Positions 10,602 through 22,989 of a DNA stretch of 64,000 bases are shown here, in pieces. A program made the position numbers and the translations under genes. Position 1 is the stretch's first letter; each line of letters begins with the position of its first letter. Source of the DNA: Microcebus murinus (Eukaryota > Chordata > Mammalia > Primates > Cheirogaleidae). The notes beneath the pieces are model-generated. The model did no database searches. It worked only from the letters and a program-made list of their open reading frames with translations, and was not told the origin of the DNA. The stretch covers positions 67,602,501 through 67,666,500 of the forward strand of contig NC_134117.1 of the NCBI RefSeq assembly GCF_040939455.1. Direction: 5' to 3'.

Positions 10602-13105
10602 GGTAACACTGTTTTGAGTACTTCTTGAAGGGCTGGTCTTGTCTTGGTGAATTCCCTCAGTCTTTGCTTATCTGAGAATGTCTTGATTTCTCCTTCATAT
10701 ACAAAACTTAGTTTTGCAGGGAATAAGATTCTAGCCTGGGCATTGTTTTGTTTCAGGAGAGTGAGAATGGGGCCCCAGTCTCTCCTTGCTTATAGAGTCT
10801 TAGTAGAGAAGTATGGTGTTATTTGGATTGGCTTTTCTTTGTACGTTACTTGCTTCTTTCATCTTACATCTTGTGGAAGGGCCTGTTTAGTTGATATTTT
10901 GGTCAGTCTGATGACTGCATGTCATGACATCTTCCTGTTTGCATTGAATCTCTCAGGGATCCTCTGAGCTTCTTGGACTTGTATATTGAGATTTTTAGCA
11001 AGGCCTGGGAAATTTTCCTCTATTATATCTTCAAATACCTTGTCCCACCCTTGGGTGTTTTCTTCTTCCCCTTCTGGTAACCCTATGACCCTCACATTAG
11101 GTTTCTTCACATAATCCCACTTCTCTTGTAGGCTTTGCTCTTTCCTCTTGTTTCTCTGCTCTATCTCTGTGACTGATTTATTTAATTGGAAGGTGTTATC
11201 TTCAATCTCTGATATTCTTTCTTCTGTTTGATCTACCCTGTTCTTGAGGCTTTCCACTGTATTTTGTAGTTCCCTAAATTGATTCTTCATTTCCAGGAGT
11301 TGGGTTAAACTTTTCTTCATTGTATCAATTTCTTTAGTGAATTTTTGTTCCAGGTCCTGGAGGCTTTTGTGGTTTCTTTGTGTTGGTTATGGAGTTGTTC
11401 TTGCAGGTCATTGAATTTTCTTATGATCCACATTAGAAATTTCTCTCCTGTCATTTTGGTTGCCTGATTTTGGTTGGTGTCTGTTTCTAAGGGGCTGGTC
11501 CTCCTCTTTGGGGGTGTGGTTTTCATTTGGTTCTTCATATTTCCGGAGTTCCTTCACTGATTTCTTCTCATGTTGATCAATTGTTGCTTCTTTCCTTTAG
11601 GTTTTCGTTTGGGTATTCACACGCCTTGTTTAGTTTCTGAGCTGGCAGGTGGTGTCTGTGCATGAGATTCGACCACTCCCTGTATGATGAGTCAGTAGGT
11701 GCCATGAAAAGGGTGTGTAGGATGTCCTCCCTGTCAGTAGGTGGCGCTTGCTTGGTGCTTGCTTGGCTACGCTGTTGTTTTTGTGTCCTGTAACCAGCTC
11801 TTGTTCCTGTAGAGAGGCACCCTAGTGCCTCAGGTGGTCAGTGGGGCCCTGGGACTTCCAGGTGTGACCTTTTCTCCCCTTCAGTGAGGGCTGGTCTGGG
11901 AGTGAGTCTGGGCAGAACTGGGTTGGGTAAGCCTGCCCTCAGGCACCACCAATGCTGTTAGCAGGGGTCAAAGTACTGCTTTCTGTTTCCAGGAAAAGCT
12001 GTCAGGGAGGGGCTGGAATGGACTCAGTCAGAGTCTGCGTGTGGGGGTGGGGCTGTCTGAGACCTGCAGTCTGGAGCGGGCCTCGCTTCTTTCCACCCTC
12101 CCCAACTCCAAGGCTACTCCTGGGCCTCTGCCAGCAGGCCAGACCTCATGCCACTGGGCCTCCCCTGGCTGTGATGCTGGCCGGGAGGTTCCCTGCGCAG
12201 GGATGCCACCTGAGCTGGGCGCACGGCCCCCCTTTGGGAGGAGGGTTGCCCTCTATGATGCTAATCTGCCCCTGAGGGCACACACACCTCAGTAGACTGT
12301 TCCCGTATATCCCTTCTGTGCCCCTGGGAAATGCGAGACCTGGGTGCATGGGATCTGGTCTGCAGGTCTGACCTCTGGGCCCCAGAGTTCAAACTGTATC
12401 CCCACCAGGGAGAGGAGTGCCGGTCCCAATTCACCCACAGGGAGCCTAAGCTGGGTCTGTGTCTCTCAGCCTCAGGGTCTGCACCGTTCTCCTGGGATCA
12501 CCGTGCTAGCAGCACCTGGGAGGGCTGGCAGGTAGGGAGCTCACCGTCTGAGTTCCCCTCAGTCAGCTGTAGGGCCCCAAAAGGGAAGGTCCCGTTCCCT
12601 GGAGGTGCCTCCTGCTGGTGGCTGTATTGTCTCTCTGGGCAGCCGCGGGTAGGGTCAGGGGAGAGGAGAATGAGGCAATATGGCGCCTGCCGCGCGGCTC
12701 GGGTCCGTGCACAGGGAAGTGCCTTGCGGAAGTTGGGAGCCTGGTGCGGCATCCGCTACAGGCTTACTGCTCACTGGCGGTGGCCGTCTCTGGGCTGGTG
12801 TCGCAGGTCTCCCCACCCACTGGGGAGCCCACCAGCAGTCCAACATGCAAGGGAGGGGAAAGTTAAGTACTTCACCTACCCTTACTGCTGGTCTCCGGGC
12901 TGCTCCGGAGGTCTCAGCTTCCAGTTCTCCCCCGCAACCTCCTCCCGTGGAGTCTCCTGTGGTCTCAGGTACCCCTCCTTCCAACCCTCATCCGATGTAT
13001 GGTCGTCTTCTTGCTTCTTTCTTCTAATTTCTGCTAGAATCTGTCTTTTCTGCAGAGACACTCTGGCAGTGTTTCTCATCTGCCATCTTGCTTCAAGATC
13101 CTCAG
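10602..13105 (-). mobile_element. L1: 5' UTR plus frameshifted ORF1, antisense
   Basis: On the minus strand, from right to left, there is a 5' UTR beginning around 13105 (GAAGCAAGATGGCAG-type start) and spanning to about 11540. This 1.5 kb is GC-rich and carries several meaningless open frames. ORF1 follows. Its first part (11538-11317) holds the N-terminus. The second part (11320-10922), in another frame, has the coiled coil and the RNA-binding domain with SLQEKWDYVKKPN and a PEGEEEN loop. The C-terminal domain (RRDWGPI, PAKLSF-like blocks) continues to 10602 in shifted frames. The element is dead; ORF2 and the 3' end are missing. Confidence 0.85.
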
Positions 13106-13950
13106 ACACATTTTTAATGATGTTGATTTGCCAATCCATGAGCAAGGGATTTTTTTTTTATTTGTTTGTGTCATCTGTGATTTCTTTCATCAATGTTTTA
13201 TACTTCTCCTTGTAAAGGTCTTTCACCTCCTTGGTTAAGTATATTCTTAGGTATTTTATTTTCTTTGTTGCTATTGTGAATGGTATTGTATCCTTGATTT
13301 GACTCTCAGCTTGACTGTCATTAGTATATAGAAATTCTGCTGATTTGTGTACATTGATTTTGTAACCTGAGACTTTGCTGAATTTATCAATTCTAGGAGT
13401 CTTTTGGTGAAGTTTTGAGGGTTTTCTCAGTACAAGATCATATCATCTGTAAACAGGGATAGTTTGACCTCTTTCCTAATTTGGATCCCCTTTATTTCTT
13501 AGCCTGATTGCTCTGGATAGAACTTCTGGTACTAGAAGTGGTAACAGTGGGCAACATTGCTTGTTCCAGTTCTTAGGGGGCATGCTTTCAACTTTTCCCA
13601 ATCAGTATGATGTTGGCTGTGGGTTTGTCATATCTGGCTTTATAATTTTGAGGTATGTTCCTTCCATGCCTAGTTTGTTGAGGGTTTTTAGCATGAAAGG
13701 ATACTGGATTTTATCATGTGTTTTCTGTAATTATTGAGATGATTATATGGTCTTTGTTTTTGCTTCTGTTTATGTGGTGAGTCACATTTATTGATTTGTG
13801 TATGTTGAACCATCCTTGCATCCCTGGGTCAGAAGCCACTTGATCATGGTGGGTTATCTTTTGGATTTCTTGTTGAATTTGGTTTGCTAGTATTTATTTT
13901 TGAGGACTTTTGTATCTATGTTCATAAGGGATATTTGTCTGTAGTTTTCT
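13106..13950 (-). mobile_element. L1 ORF2 reverse-transcriptase region, antisense
   Basis: Reverse complement of L1 ORF2. The antisense of the RT active-site block (FADDMIxY) is visible near 13425-13455, flanked by conserved ORF2 sequence. Many stops are present. It belongs to a different copy from the 5' UTR/ORF1 unit on its left. Confidence 0.8.
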
Positions 13951-14168
13951 TTGTTTCTTGGTTACTTGCAATCCATATTTTGAATTTTTTATCTGTCATT
14001 TCAAAAATTTTCCTTTTGGTTGGGATCCATTGCTGGAGAGCTATCATGATCCTTTGAGGGTGTCAAAACAGCCTTATTTTTCATACTTCCTGAGTTCTTA
14101 TGCTGGTTCTCTCTCATCTGGAGCAACTATCACTTCTTGATTTTTAATTTACTTTCACTTGGAGGGGA
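13951..14168 (-). mobile_element. L1 5' UTR-like fragment, antisense
   Basis: The stretch 'GGGATCCATTGCTGGAGAGCT' and 'CATACTTCCTGAGTTCTTATG' resembles antisense 5' UTR of older L1 families. It is interrupted on the right by an Alu. Confidence 0.45.
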
Positions 14169-14475
14169 CTTGTTTGTTTGTTTGTTTGTTTGAGACAGAG
14201 TCTTACTCTGTTGCCTGGGCTAGAGTGCAGTGTCGTCATCATAGCTCACTGCAACTTCAGACTCCTGGGTTCAAACAATCCTCCTACCTCGGCCTCCCAA
14301 GTAGCTGGGACTACAGGCACATGCGACCATACCTGACTAATTTTTGTGTTTTTTTGTAGAGACAGTGTCTCACTATGTTGCCCAGGCTGGTCTTGATATC
14401 CTGGACTCAAGCAATCCTCCTATCTTGGTCATCTAAAGTACTAGGATTACAGGTATGAGCCACTGTGCCTAGCCT
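14169..14475 (-). repeat. Older Alu (AluJ-like), antisense
   Basis: A dimeric Alu without the strepsirrhine middle variant, with a (TTTG)n tail at 14171-14192. It is more diverged than the other Alus here. Confidence 0.8.
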
Positions 14476-15470
14476 AGATAGGACTTTTTATTTTTTGTTG
14501 TTTTATTTTATTATAAGGGTGTGAGTATATTGTATGTTGTGTTTGGTTGTTTGGCTTTGATTTTGTGTGCTTTCAGGGGCCAAGGCTTGTATGTGTTCCT
14601 TGGTCATAAAGAGCCTTTGTGTGGTGGCTTTCTCAGATGCTCATTGTAATAAAGATGTCCTGGGCATATGAGTAGGCTCACTACCTTCTGCAGTAGTGGA
14701 ATTTCAGAGGTCTCAGGAAGCTTGTCCTTTTTCCCAGCACTATGTCCTTCTAACAGCAGGTATTAAATTGCTGTGTGCATTTCAACCTCCAAGGCCAGTA
14801 GGTGGCACTTACAGGTATTAGTAAGAGCCGGCTATAGCTGAAACCAGTGGGTTGGTGTTTGAACTTAACCATGAGGGGTTCTTTGTTGTCTGAGATGATG
14901 GACTAGTCTATGGTAGGAAAGCAATCCACTTCCCTATCACACCCCTGTCCCGAGGCTCCTGAGTCCCAGTTCAGCCAAATCCTGAATCTATCTCTAGACC
15001 ACAGTGTCACTGAGATCTGCAGAAAACACCTTTCTGATAGCTCTCTGCCTAAATGATTTTGGAGCAGAACCTCTTCCCTCAGCTCAAAACAGATAGCTTT
15101 GCAGCTTACTTGTTCTCTTCTGTGGGGACGCTGCTGCTCTGTGTGGGAGGGAGAAGTGTGCACTGCCTTTCATCTCGTGCAGGTGGCTCTCATGTGGTGT
15201 TGCTGGCAACTTGGGTCAGCTGGACCTCAGACCCCTGGGGGAGACTTCAGGTGCTATCAGTGGTGGACTAGGTTAGGTAATCCCCAGGCCCTGGATGGTG
15301 TGTTTGAATTCTGGGGGAACCAGGTTGATTCTGGGCTGGTGAACTTGTCTTCAGGCCTCCCTGGGTTCAGGCACTGGGTGTGATAGGGAGGAGCAGGGTG
15401 ATCTCCTGGCCTGGCAGAATTAAACCTAATGTTAGTTGGAATTTTGCCCCCTCCCAGGAATGCAAGGACC
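14476..15470 (-). mobile_element. L1 5' UTR-like block, antisense
   Basis: GC-richer, non-coding sequence continuous with the L1 mosaic. It shares with the 11-13 kb L1 5' UTR the motif CAGTAGGTGGCRCTT (here 14796-14810). The part 15277-15395 recurs at 16000-16118. The assignment to L1 5' UTR is inferred from position and shared motifs. Confidence 0.5.
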
Positions 15471-15999
15471 TTAGACTATTTTAACTCCATTCAACAGACA
15501 CACGTACACACACACACTCTTTTTGTGCTATCATTGTGATATATTTTAATTCTACAGTTCTTTTAAACCCCTCAAGATATTACTATTGTTGTCTTTTATA
15601 GTCAGTGTTCATTAAAAATATCCACATATCTACCATTTCATTGTTTTTCATCTCTTCCTATATCTCTAGTCTTTCTTCTGGACGCATTGTCCTCTGTCTG
15701 AAGAGCACTGTCTAGTTCTGCCTTCGGTGTGTTCTTTTGAAAGCAAATTATCTAGTTTTTGTTTTCCTAAAAATGTGTTTATTTAACCTTCATTCTTGAA
15801 GGATAGTTTTGCTAAATGAATTCTAAGATTTCTAAATTGCTCATTATTTCTTTCATTACTTTAAAGATAGAATTCCACTTCTGCTGTTGGTTCTGTAGTT
15901 GCAAGTAAGAATCAACTGTCAGTCTGTCTATTCCTCTAAAGACAATCTATTTTTTTCCCTTCTACTTGTTTTCAAGATTTTGTCTTTATCTTTGGTAAA
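15471..15999 (-). mobile_element. Old AT-rich L1-like sequence, antisense
   Basis: Segments such as 'CCTTCATTCTTGAAGGATAG' and 'TTCAAGATTTTGTCTTTATC' match the general pattern of antisense old L1M sequence. There is a CA tract at about 15501-15518. No coding gene is seen. Confidence 0.5.
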
Positions 16000-16310
16000 G
16001 TAATCCCCAGGCCCTGGATGGTGTGTTTGAGTCCTGGGGGGACCAGGTTGAGTCTGGGCTGGTGAACTTGTCTTCAGGACTCCCTGAGTTCAGGCCCTGG
16101 GTGTGATAGGGAGGGGCACCAGTAGTGGGATTGCTGGATCAAATGGTAGTTCTACTTGTAGCTCTTTGAGGTATCTCCATATTACTTTCCACAGAGCTTG
16201 TACTAGTTGGCGGTCCCACCAGCAGTGTAAGAGTGTTCCTATCTCTCCTTCTCCATGATTGCTGAGGTTTTCAAATTTAGTTTCTATCCCTATTATCATA
16301 GTAAGATGAT
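16000..16310 (-). mobile_element. Chimeric L1 fragment: ORF2 C-terminus joined to 5' UTR block
   Basis: On the minus strand, 16299 to about 16120 encodes the L1 ORF2 C-terminal signature ([24 protein letters not shown]). It then runs without a break into a copy of the 5' UTR-like block of 15277-15395. The order is not that of an intact L1. Confidence 0.65.
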
Positions 16311-16869
16311 ATTTTTTCCATCTATGACTAGTAGTTCCACAATCTGTGTATCTGTGGGTCTCTTTCTATTTTCTATCATTTATGCTGATTCTTGTGCTTA
16401 TTTTATCTCCTTTTATGCCTGGCTATCTTTGATTATGTGTTGGAAATTATATTAATATTTAAAAAATTTATTGGAGTAATTTTAAGACGAGGGTGGTGTC
16501 ATCTTTTTCCACAAAGGCTTTTCTTTTCCAAATGTGTAAGGGTATTAGCAATCCAGTACCACTGTAACCATTTCAGTATTTGAGATTTTTCTGAATCAGA
16601 CAGATTCCTTGAAACCGAACTACAGTAAAGGGTAAGGACAGTTTACATTAGGTTTAGTTTTGCTTGCAAGGTGCAGTCAATTAGGATTCCACTCTTACTT
16701 ATGGGGTTTTTCAGAGTTACTCCTGCCTTGGAAAGCCCTAAATTCCAATTTATATGCCTCCACCCTCCCCAGCCTTTTAACCCCCTCTTCTGATTGACAA
16801 AAGTGGCCCCCAAAAATGCTGATCTCTCCTCTCTAGGTTTCTATATTTTCTGGGATATTGGCCATTGAC
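16311..16869. other. AT-rich, probably old L1; no gene seen
   Basis: The left part resembles antisense old L1M sequence. From about 16600 no repeat is recognisable. No exon or RNA gene is seen. Confidence 0.35.
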
Positions 16870-16885
16870 AATAATTGGCAAGGTA

Positions 16886-17211
16886 GGCCGGGCACGGTGG
16901 CTCACGCCTGTAATCCTAGCACTCTGGGAGGCCGAGGTGGGTGGATTGCTCAAGGTCAGGAGTTGGAAACCAGCCTGAGCAAGAGCAAGACCCCGTCTCT
17001 TCTATAAATAGAAAGAATTAATTGGCCAACTAATATATATAGAAAAAAATCAGCTGGGCATGATGGCACATGCCTGTAGTCCCAGCTACTTGGGAGGCTG
17101 AGGCAGTAGGATTGCTTGAGCCCAGGAGGTTGCTGTAAGCTAGGCTGACGCCATGGCACTCACTCTAGCCTGGGCAACAAAGCAAGACTCTGTCTCAAAA
17201 ATAATAATAAT
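16886..17211 (+). repeat. Alu, strepsirrhine type, with perfect TSD
   Basis: A full-length dimeric Alu with an (AAT)n tail, flanked by the perfect 16 bp duplication AATAATTGGCAAGGTA at 16870-16885 and 17212-17227. Confidence 0.95.
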
Positions 17212-17488
17212 AATAATTGGCAAGGTAATTCTCTACTACTTGTTAGCTTTTTGATGTTTTTAGGAAGAAGCTTTTTATATTCCATATGGATTATTTTAGC
17301 TGTCTTTAGGTGGGAGGGTAGTTTTGACTAATCTAGTTCATTATGTCTGAATGTGAAAGTTCTCTACTTGCTTTAAAATTAGACCATAACTTGGTATCTT
17401 TCTAGAGGATTGATGAATTCAGGAAGACCAATAGGACAGATGATCTGGAATCACACATTATAAAATAGATTGATTTTGTGTATTTTTC

Positions 17489-17832
<344 letters not shown>

Positions 17833-18288
17833 TTTTGTTTCAATACTGTGGCCCTTAAAATTGTACACAATCATTTGTTCGAGAATTTCTGATCTGAGAA
17901 AGCTGGTCTATGGGAATAATTAATTGTGGATGTTTGAAATTATTAATTTTTAAGGAAATTTATAATAGAATTGATAATGAATAGCAGGCCAGTTAAAATA
18001 AAATAGGCTCTTCCCACAGGATATTGTCCAGCTATTAATAATATAGAATAATACTTAATGGCATAGAGAAATAGTCTTACTATATTGAGAAGTGAAACTA
18101 GTCAATGGTAATATGACTTTTAATATATTTACATATACTAGAAATATCACTAAAAATATATTCACTAAAATGCTAAAAGTGGTTATCTCAGGGTGGCAGG
18201 ATAAAACTAGTGATTTTTATTTACTGCTTTTTGCTTTTCTATATTTTTGTAATTTTTAAAAAATGAACATTTATTACTTTTATAATAG
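17833..18288. other. AT-rich, no gene seen
   Basis: Low-GC DNA with no recognisable exon or RNA gene. The block 17990-18280 has the feel of old interspersed sequence but I cannot name it. Confidence 0.35.
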
Positions 18289-18416
18289 AAAGTGAATTAC
18301 AAGGGGGGGAAATGGGCATTTATTGAAACCTTAAAATCTGTACCCCCATAATATGCCAAAATAAAAAAAAAAAAAATACAAAAAAAAAAAAAAAAAAAAA
18401 AAAAAGTGAATTACAA
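18289..18416 (+). mobile_element. Very short 5'-truncated L1 with TSD
   Basis: The insert at 18303-18402 is only about 60 bp of L1 3' UTR ('GTACCCCCATAATATGCC') plus a long A-rich tail. It is flanked by a perfect 14 bp duplication AAAGTGAATTACAA (18289-18302, 18403-18416). The same 3' end occurs at 31874-31990. Confidence 0.9.
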
Positions 18417-18985
18417 AATAAAATGCTATAAATGAAACCAAATGTTTATATTATGTTGTGCTGTAAAACTTATCAATATAAATAGCACATGATTTAGATT
18501 GAAGAAGTCTTCATCAATATGTAGTACATGTCAACCTTTTTCATACATATATTTTCATTAATGCTTATAAGTGCTTAAGGTTCAGTCACAAATGCAATCA
18601 GGGTGAACTAAAGCAATCTGGACTCTGTTCAGAAAGAAGCCAAGTGAACAGATTGATTGATTCAGGGTGAATGATATGACTTTCATAGTCAGCAAATCTG
18701 TCCAACACACTAAGGGCCAGACAGTAGACAAGGTGAGCTCCTCCAGACACTATAATTCACTGTAATGGAATAAATTTTGAGTTATAAAAATGACATAAAT
18801 GCTGCAAAAAATGGAAAATATGAGAATGGAAAAATAACAGCAATATTCATACACTACTGCTGCAATAGTTAACTTCTTTGAATATTCAGGCAATTGAATT
18901 ATTGATGCCAACCATCTGCTTTCTTCCTGGTGAGAGGATTATGCATGTGATCTCCAGAGTGTCTTCCTAAAGGTAGAGCATTGTT
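18417..18985. other. AT-rich, no gene seen
   Basis: Mostly unique AT-rich sequence with no coding or RNA feature. Confidence 0.35.
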
Positions 18986-19360
18986 CCTTGACTTTCTCTG
19001 GTCAATGGGATGTGGACAGGAATAACATACACCACAATTGAGCCAAAATGTGAATCAGTGGCAGTAGTTCTGCTTCAAGTCTCATCCCAGTGGCAATGTC
19101 CCCACTCTCTTGCCTCTTTTCCTTTGCCATAAGAGTGGCATGTCCTAAATAGGGGCTGCTCCTTCAGGCTAGTCCAGGAATGGGATGATACTTGAAGCAG
19201 AACTACCGCCACTGATTCACAGGCACCAACATGCAATGTGAATGAGAAATGAATGTATATTAATTCTTAAGTATTCTTAAGTAAATTCTTATGTAATTAA
19301 TTGTTAAGCCACTGAGATTGGGAGGGATGTTAGTTACTATAGCAGAGCTGACATTGTTTC
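18986..19360. repeat. Old interspersed repeat with internal inverted duplication
   Basis: Phrases such as 'ATAGGGGCTGCTCCTTCAGG' and 'TTAAGCCACTGAGATT' recur in old mammalian LTR/MER repeats. Inside it, arms 19049-19089 and 19181-19221 are reverse complements (39 of 41 positions) with a 91 bp spacer. The family is not assigned. Confidence 0.5.
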
Positions 19361-21446
19361 CTAAAAAATACAATAGCAACTCTCTTAACTAACTCTCCAG
19401 TTGACAAATGTTCTCCTATTTTTCCTTGAAATAACATGTACTGACAATGCCCGTGGCACACTGAATAGTCAAGATGGTAGGCCAGTCTCCAGCACGAGTG
19501 CTCACTGCTGTCTGATTAACTGACCAACTACGAGTCCTGCTCCAGCGGAAGACAGATGAGAGGCCTGTGGCATGAGCTAGTTGGTTGAGTCTGAAGTGGT
19601 TGGCTGTGACTCAGTATCACGTACTTGTCAAGGGAAGGAGTTTGGGAGTGAAGCTGCCAAAGACCAAATCCCAACTCTACTATTTCATAGATTTGTGACT
19701 TTGGCCAAATTACTAACACAGACACCAATATTGAGAATGCAATGTTGAGACACCAGTTATTATTAGTTTTCAGAGAATCTTTCAGAGAAGAGGGAATCAT
19801 TATCTAGTCCTTACAATGCCTCTCACATTACAGATGTTCTCTAAATTACTTCAGTTTAAAAAGCAAATTTTGCAAACACTTAATTTTATTTGTTTTATTT
19901 TTTATTATGGAGGATGTCATACTTAAAAGTAGAGAGAGTGGTGTAATCCTCCACCCAGCTTGACTAATTATCAGCTGTGGCCAGTCTTGTTTCCTCTTTA
20001 GTGTCCCCACTCCCCAGCACGCAAGCACTTATCCTTGTCCTCTCTTCAACCCTTGCACTGGATTATTTTAAAGAAAATTCTAGACATTGTATACATGCAA
20101 GAGAAGGACTCATTTAACATAACCACCATATAATTATCTCATTTAAAAAATAAACAATGATTCCTTAAAAATATCTAATAACCAGTCAGGGATCAAATTT
20201 CCCAAATATTGGTTTGAGTCACACATTCTCTTGATATGACTCTTACATTCCTTTTAATCTATCAGAGTTTTCCTTTTTCTTCTTCTTCTTTTTTTTTTTT
20301 TTAGCATAAGCAACTCTTTTAGATCCTTTGTCCGTAACCTGATCTGTTGTGACTATGCTGCAGATGCCAGGGTCATCCGCTTTTCTCACCCGTTAGTAAG
20401 CAGCACTTTGAGTGTCCCCGATGTCACACCAGCCTCACGCCCCCTCTGGGGGGTCACACGGGCCCCCATTTCCAGCTAGGATAAGTGCATCATCCGAAAG
20501 CTGCTTTCCTTGAGACCTTTATGGTTGTAAGCAGGGAATTGGATTTCTCAAGGCTTATGTGGTCTTGTTCTCAAGAAACATGGTTTTCAAGAAACCTGTT
20601 GGGTGACTCAGCAGGGGGCTCAAGGGATGATGAAGATAGTGTAGCAGTTTTAGGGATCAAAGTATTTCAGAAAATATGGAATGGGTAAAAGCAACATCTA
20701 TAAATGGAAATATCACTTTTTAGGATATGTGGTTTAAAGTGTAACTAAATTCATAAATTACTTAATACTAATACATAGACATAATTACTTCTCCACCTCA
20801 GAAGTTTCGCATATTTATGATGAACAAATTGGACAAATCGAGACATGTGAATAAGGAGCTGTCTTGAGTTGGGTTCTGAAAGGTGCTTTTCCAGTTATAG
20901 GACAGACTCATTTCCTGAGAAGGCCTTGCCTCCCCTTGTCCTTCTCCTCCTCCTACTGCCCTGGATCAGGTCTCTCACCCGTTCCACACAAAGAATCTGA
21001 ATATGCTCTGGATTTGGTCTCCCATAACCAGCAATCCCTAGGTACCCCCAGCTCTACCCACTTTTATCTGAGTCTCTGCTGGCTTCTTGTCGACTCACTT
21101 CCCCGGATGCACACACACCATCATGCTCGGGAGAGCAATTGCTGACATGACAATTCGAGTGCAAGAGAGAAGGCAAATACCAGTCCCATGACCTCAGACC
21201 TCAGTATTCAGGAGCTGGCTTCCTTTTCATTTCCTCCCTTGGCAAGGAGGGGTGCTCCGGTGGCTTCTGCTTTACTTTTCCTTTTACAATAGACTTAATC
21301 TTTAAGTCAGGGAGCAATTCCATGGCAATGAGGCCATCTGCTCCATCCACACAGCCAGAAACTGGCGACCCTGCAATCGTTCATGACTCTGAATGATTGC
21401 TGCCCCATGGGGGCTGTTGTTGACTCTGGTCAAAGCTTCTGTTATC
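19361..21446. other. Mixed unique and old repeat sequence, no gene seen
   Basis: The stretch 19880-20300 resembles an old mammalian interspersed repeat ('GACTAATTATCAGCTGTGGCC', 'CTGGATTATTTTAAAGAAAA'). 20300-21440 looks unique. Open frames up to about 93 codons show no recognisable protein. Confidence 0.4.
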
Positions 21447-21748
21447 AGGCCACTTGTGATGGCTCATGCCTATAATCCTAGAACTCTGGGAGGCCAAAGT
21501 GGGAGGATCACTTGAGGTCAGGTGTTTGAGACCAGACTGAGCAAGAGTGAGACCGTGTCTCTACAACAAATACAAAAATTAACCAGGTGTGGTGGTGTGC
21601 ACCTATAGTCCCAGCTACTTGGGGAACTGAGCCAGGAGGATCACTTGAGCCCAGGAGTTGGAGGCTGTAGTGAGCTATGATGATGCCACGGCACTCTAGC
21701 CCCAGCAACAGAGTGAGAACCTGTCTCAAAAAAAAAAAAGAGAGAGAG
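21447..21748 (+). repeat. Alu
   Basis: A dimeric Alu with poly(A) then (GA)n tail. It lacks the long strepsirrhine middle insertion, so it is an older subfamily. Confidence 0.85.
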
Positions 21749-21775
21749 ACCCCAAATAGATCCCTCACTCCTCCA

Positions 21776-21962
21776 ACCACGTGAGGTAACAGAGAGAAGA
21801 TGGCTGTCTATTAGGAAGCAGGCCCTCACCAGACACCAAATCTGGTGGTGCCTTTATCTTGGGCTTCCCAGCCTCTAAAACTGTGAAAAATAAGTTTTTT
21901 TTTTTAATTTATAAGCCACCGAGTTTATAATACTTTGTTATAGCAGCCCAAATAAACTAAGA
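21776..21962 (+). mobile_element. MLT1-like LTR 3' part
   Basis: Sequence order 'GCCCTCACCAGACACCAAATCTG', 'TCTTGGGCTTCCCAGCCTC', 'CTGTGAAAAATAAG', 'TTTGTTATAGCAGCCCAAA' is that of the 3' half of an MLT1-class MaLR LTR. It is an ancient non-coding remnant. Confidence 0.7.
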
Positions 21963-22104
21963 AGAACACTCTTAACCAACTAGACCTAATAGACACATAC
22001 AACATACCTAAGAATACAACATTTTTCTCAAGAGCACATGGAACAATCTCCAAGAAAGATCATATCATAGGTCACAAAACAAGTCTTAATAAATTTAGTT
22101 TTTT

Positions 22105-22387
22105 TATTTTATTTTTTTTTTCTTGAAATGGAGTCTCATTCTATCACCTGGGCTAGAGTGCTGTGGCGTCAGCCTAGCTCACAGCAACCTCAAAGTCCTG
22201 GGCTCAAGCGATTCTCCTGCCTCAGCTTCCCATAGCTGGGCCTATAGGCACATGCCACCACCCCTGGCTAATTTTTCTATTTTTAGTAGACATGGGCTCT
22301 TGCTCTTGCTCAGGCTGGTCTCAAAATCCTGACCTCAAGCGATCCTACTACCTTGGCCTCCCAGAGTGCTAGGATTACAGGCATGAG
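22105..22387 (-). repeat. Alu, antisense, inside old L1
   Basis: Dimeric Alu in minus orientation with a poly(T) start. It splits an old L1 ORF2 remnant that resumes on both sides. Confidence 0.85.
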
Positions 22388-22660
22388 ATTGAAATCATAC
22401 AAAGTATCTTTTCTGATCCCAATGGAATAAAACCAGAAATCAAAAGCAGGAGGAAAACTGAAAAAGTTACAAATATATAGAAATTAAGCAACATATTCTT
22501 AGATAACCAAGTCAAAGAAGAAATCTCAAGGAAAATTAGCAAATATCTTCACACAAATGAAAACAAAATACAGCATACCAAAATTGATGGGATGCAAAAA
22601 AGCACTCCTATGAGGGAACTCTATAGCTGTAAATACTTACATTTAAAAAGATCTCAAATC

Positions 22661-22989
22661 GGCCGGGCGCGGTGGCTCACGCCTGTAATCCTAGCTCTTG
22701 GGAGGCCCAGGCGGGCGGATTGCTCAAGGTCAGGAGTTCAAAACCAGCCTGAGCAAGAGTGAGACCCTGTCTCTACTATAAATAGAAATTAATTGGCCAA
22801 CTGATATATATATAAAAAAAAAATTAGCTGGGCATGGTGGTGCATGCCTGTAGTCCCAGCTACTCAGGAGGCTGAGGCAGGAGGATTGCTTGAGCCCAGG
22901 AGTTTGAGGTTGCTGTGAGCTAGGCTGACGCCACGGCACTCACTCTAGCCTGGACAACAAAGCGAGACTCTGTCTCAAAAAAAAAAAAA
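22661..22989 (+). repeat. Alu, strepsirrhine type, with perfect TSD
   Basis: Starts GGCCGGGCGCGGTGGCTCA and is flanked by AAAAAGATCTCAAATC (22645-22660 and 22990-23005), a perfect 16 bp duplication inside the L1 ORF2 remnant. Confidence 0.95.

Noticed and set aside
10922..11538. Possible host coiled-coil gene on the minus strand
   Set aside because: The sequence is L1 ORF1, with its coiled coil and RNA-binding signature, broken by a frameshift. It is a transposon relic.
12331..13215. 294-codon plus-strand open frame
   Set aside because: It lies antisense to the L1 5' UTR and spans the junction with another L1. No known protein resembles it.
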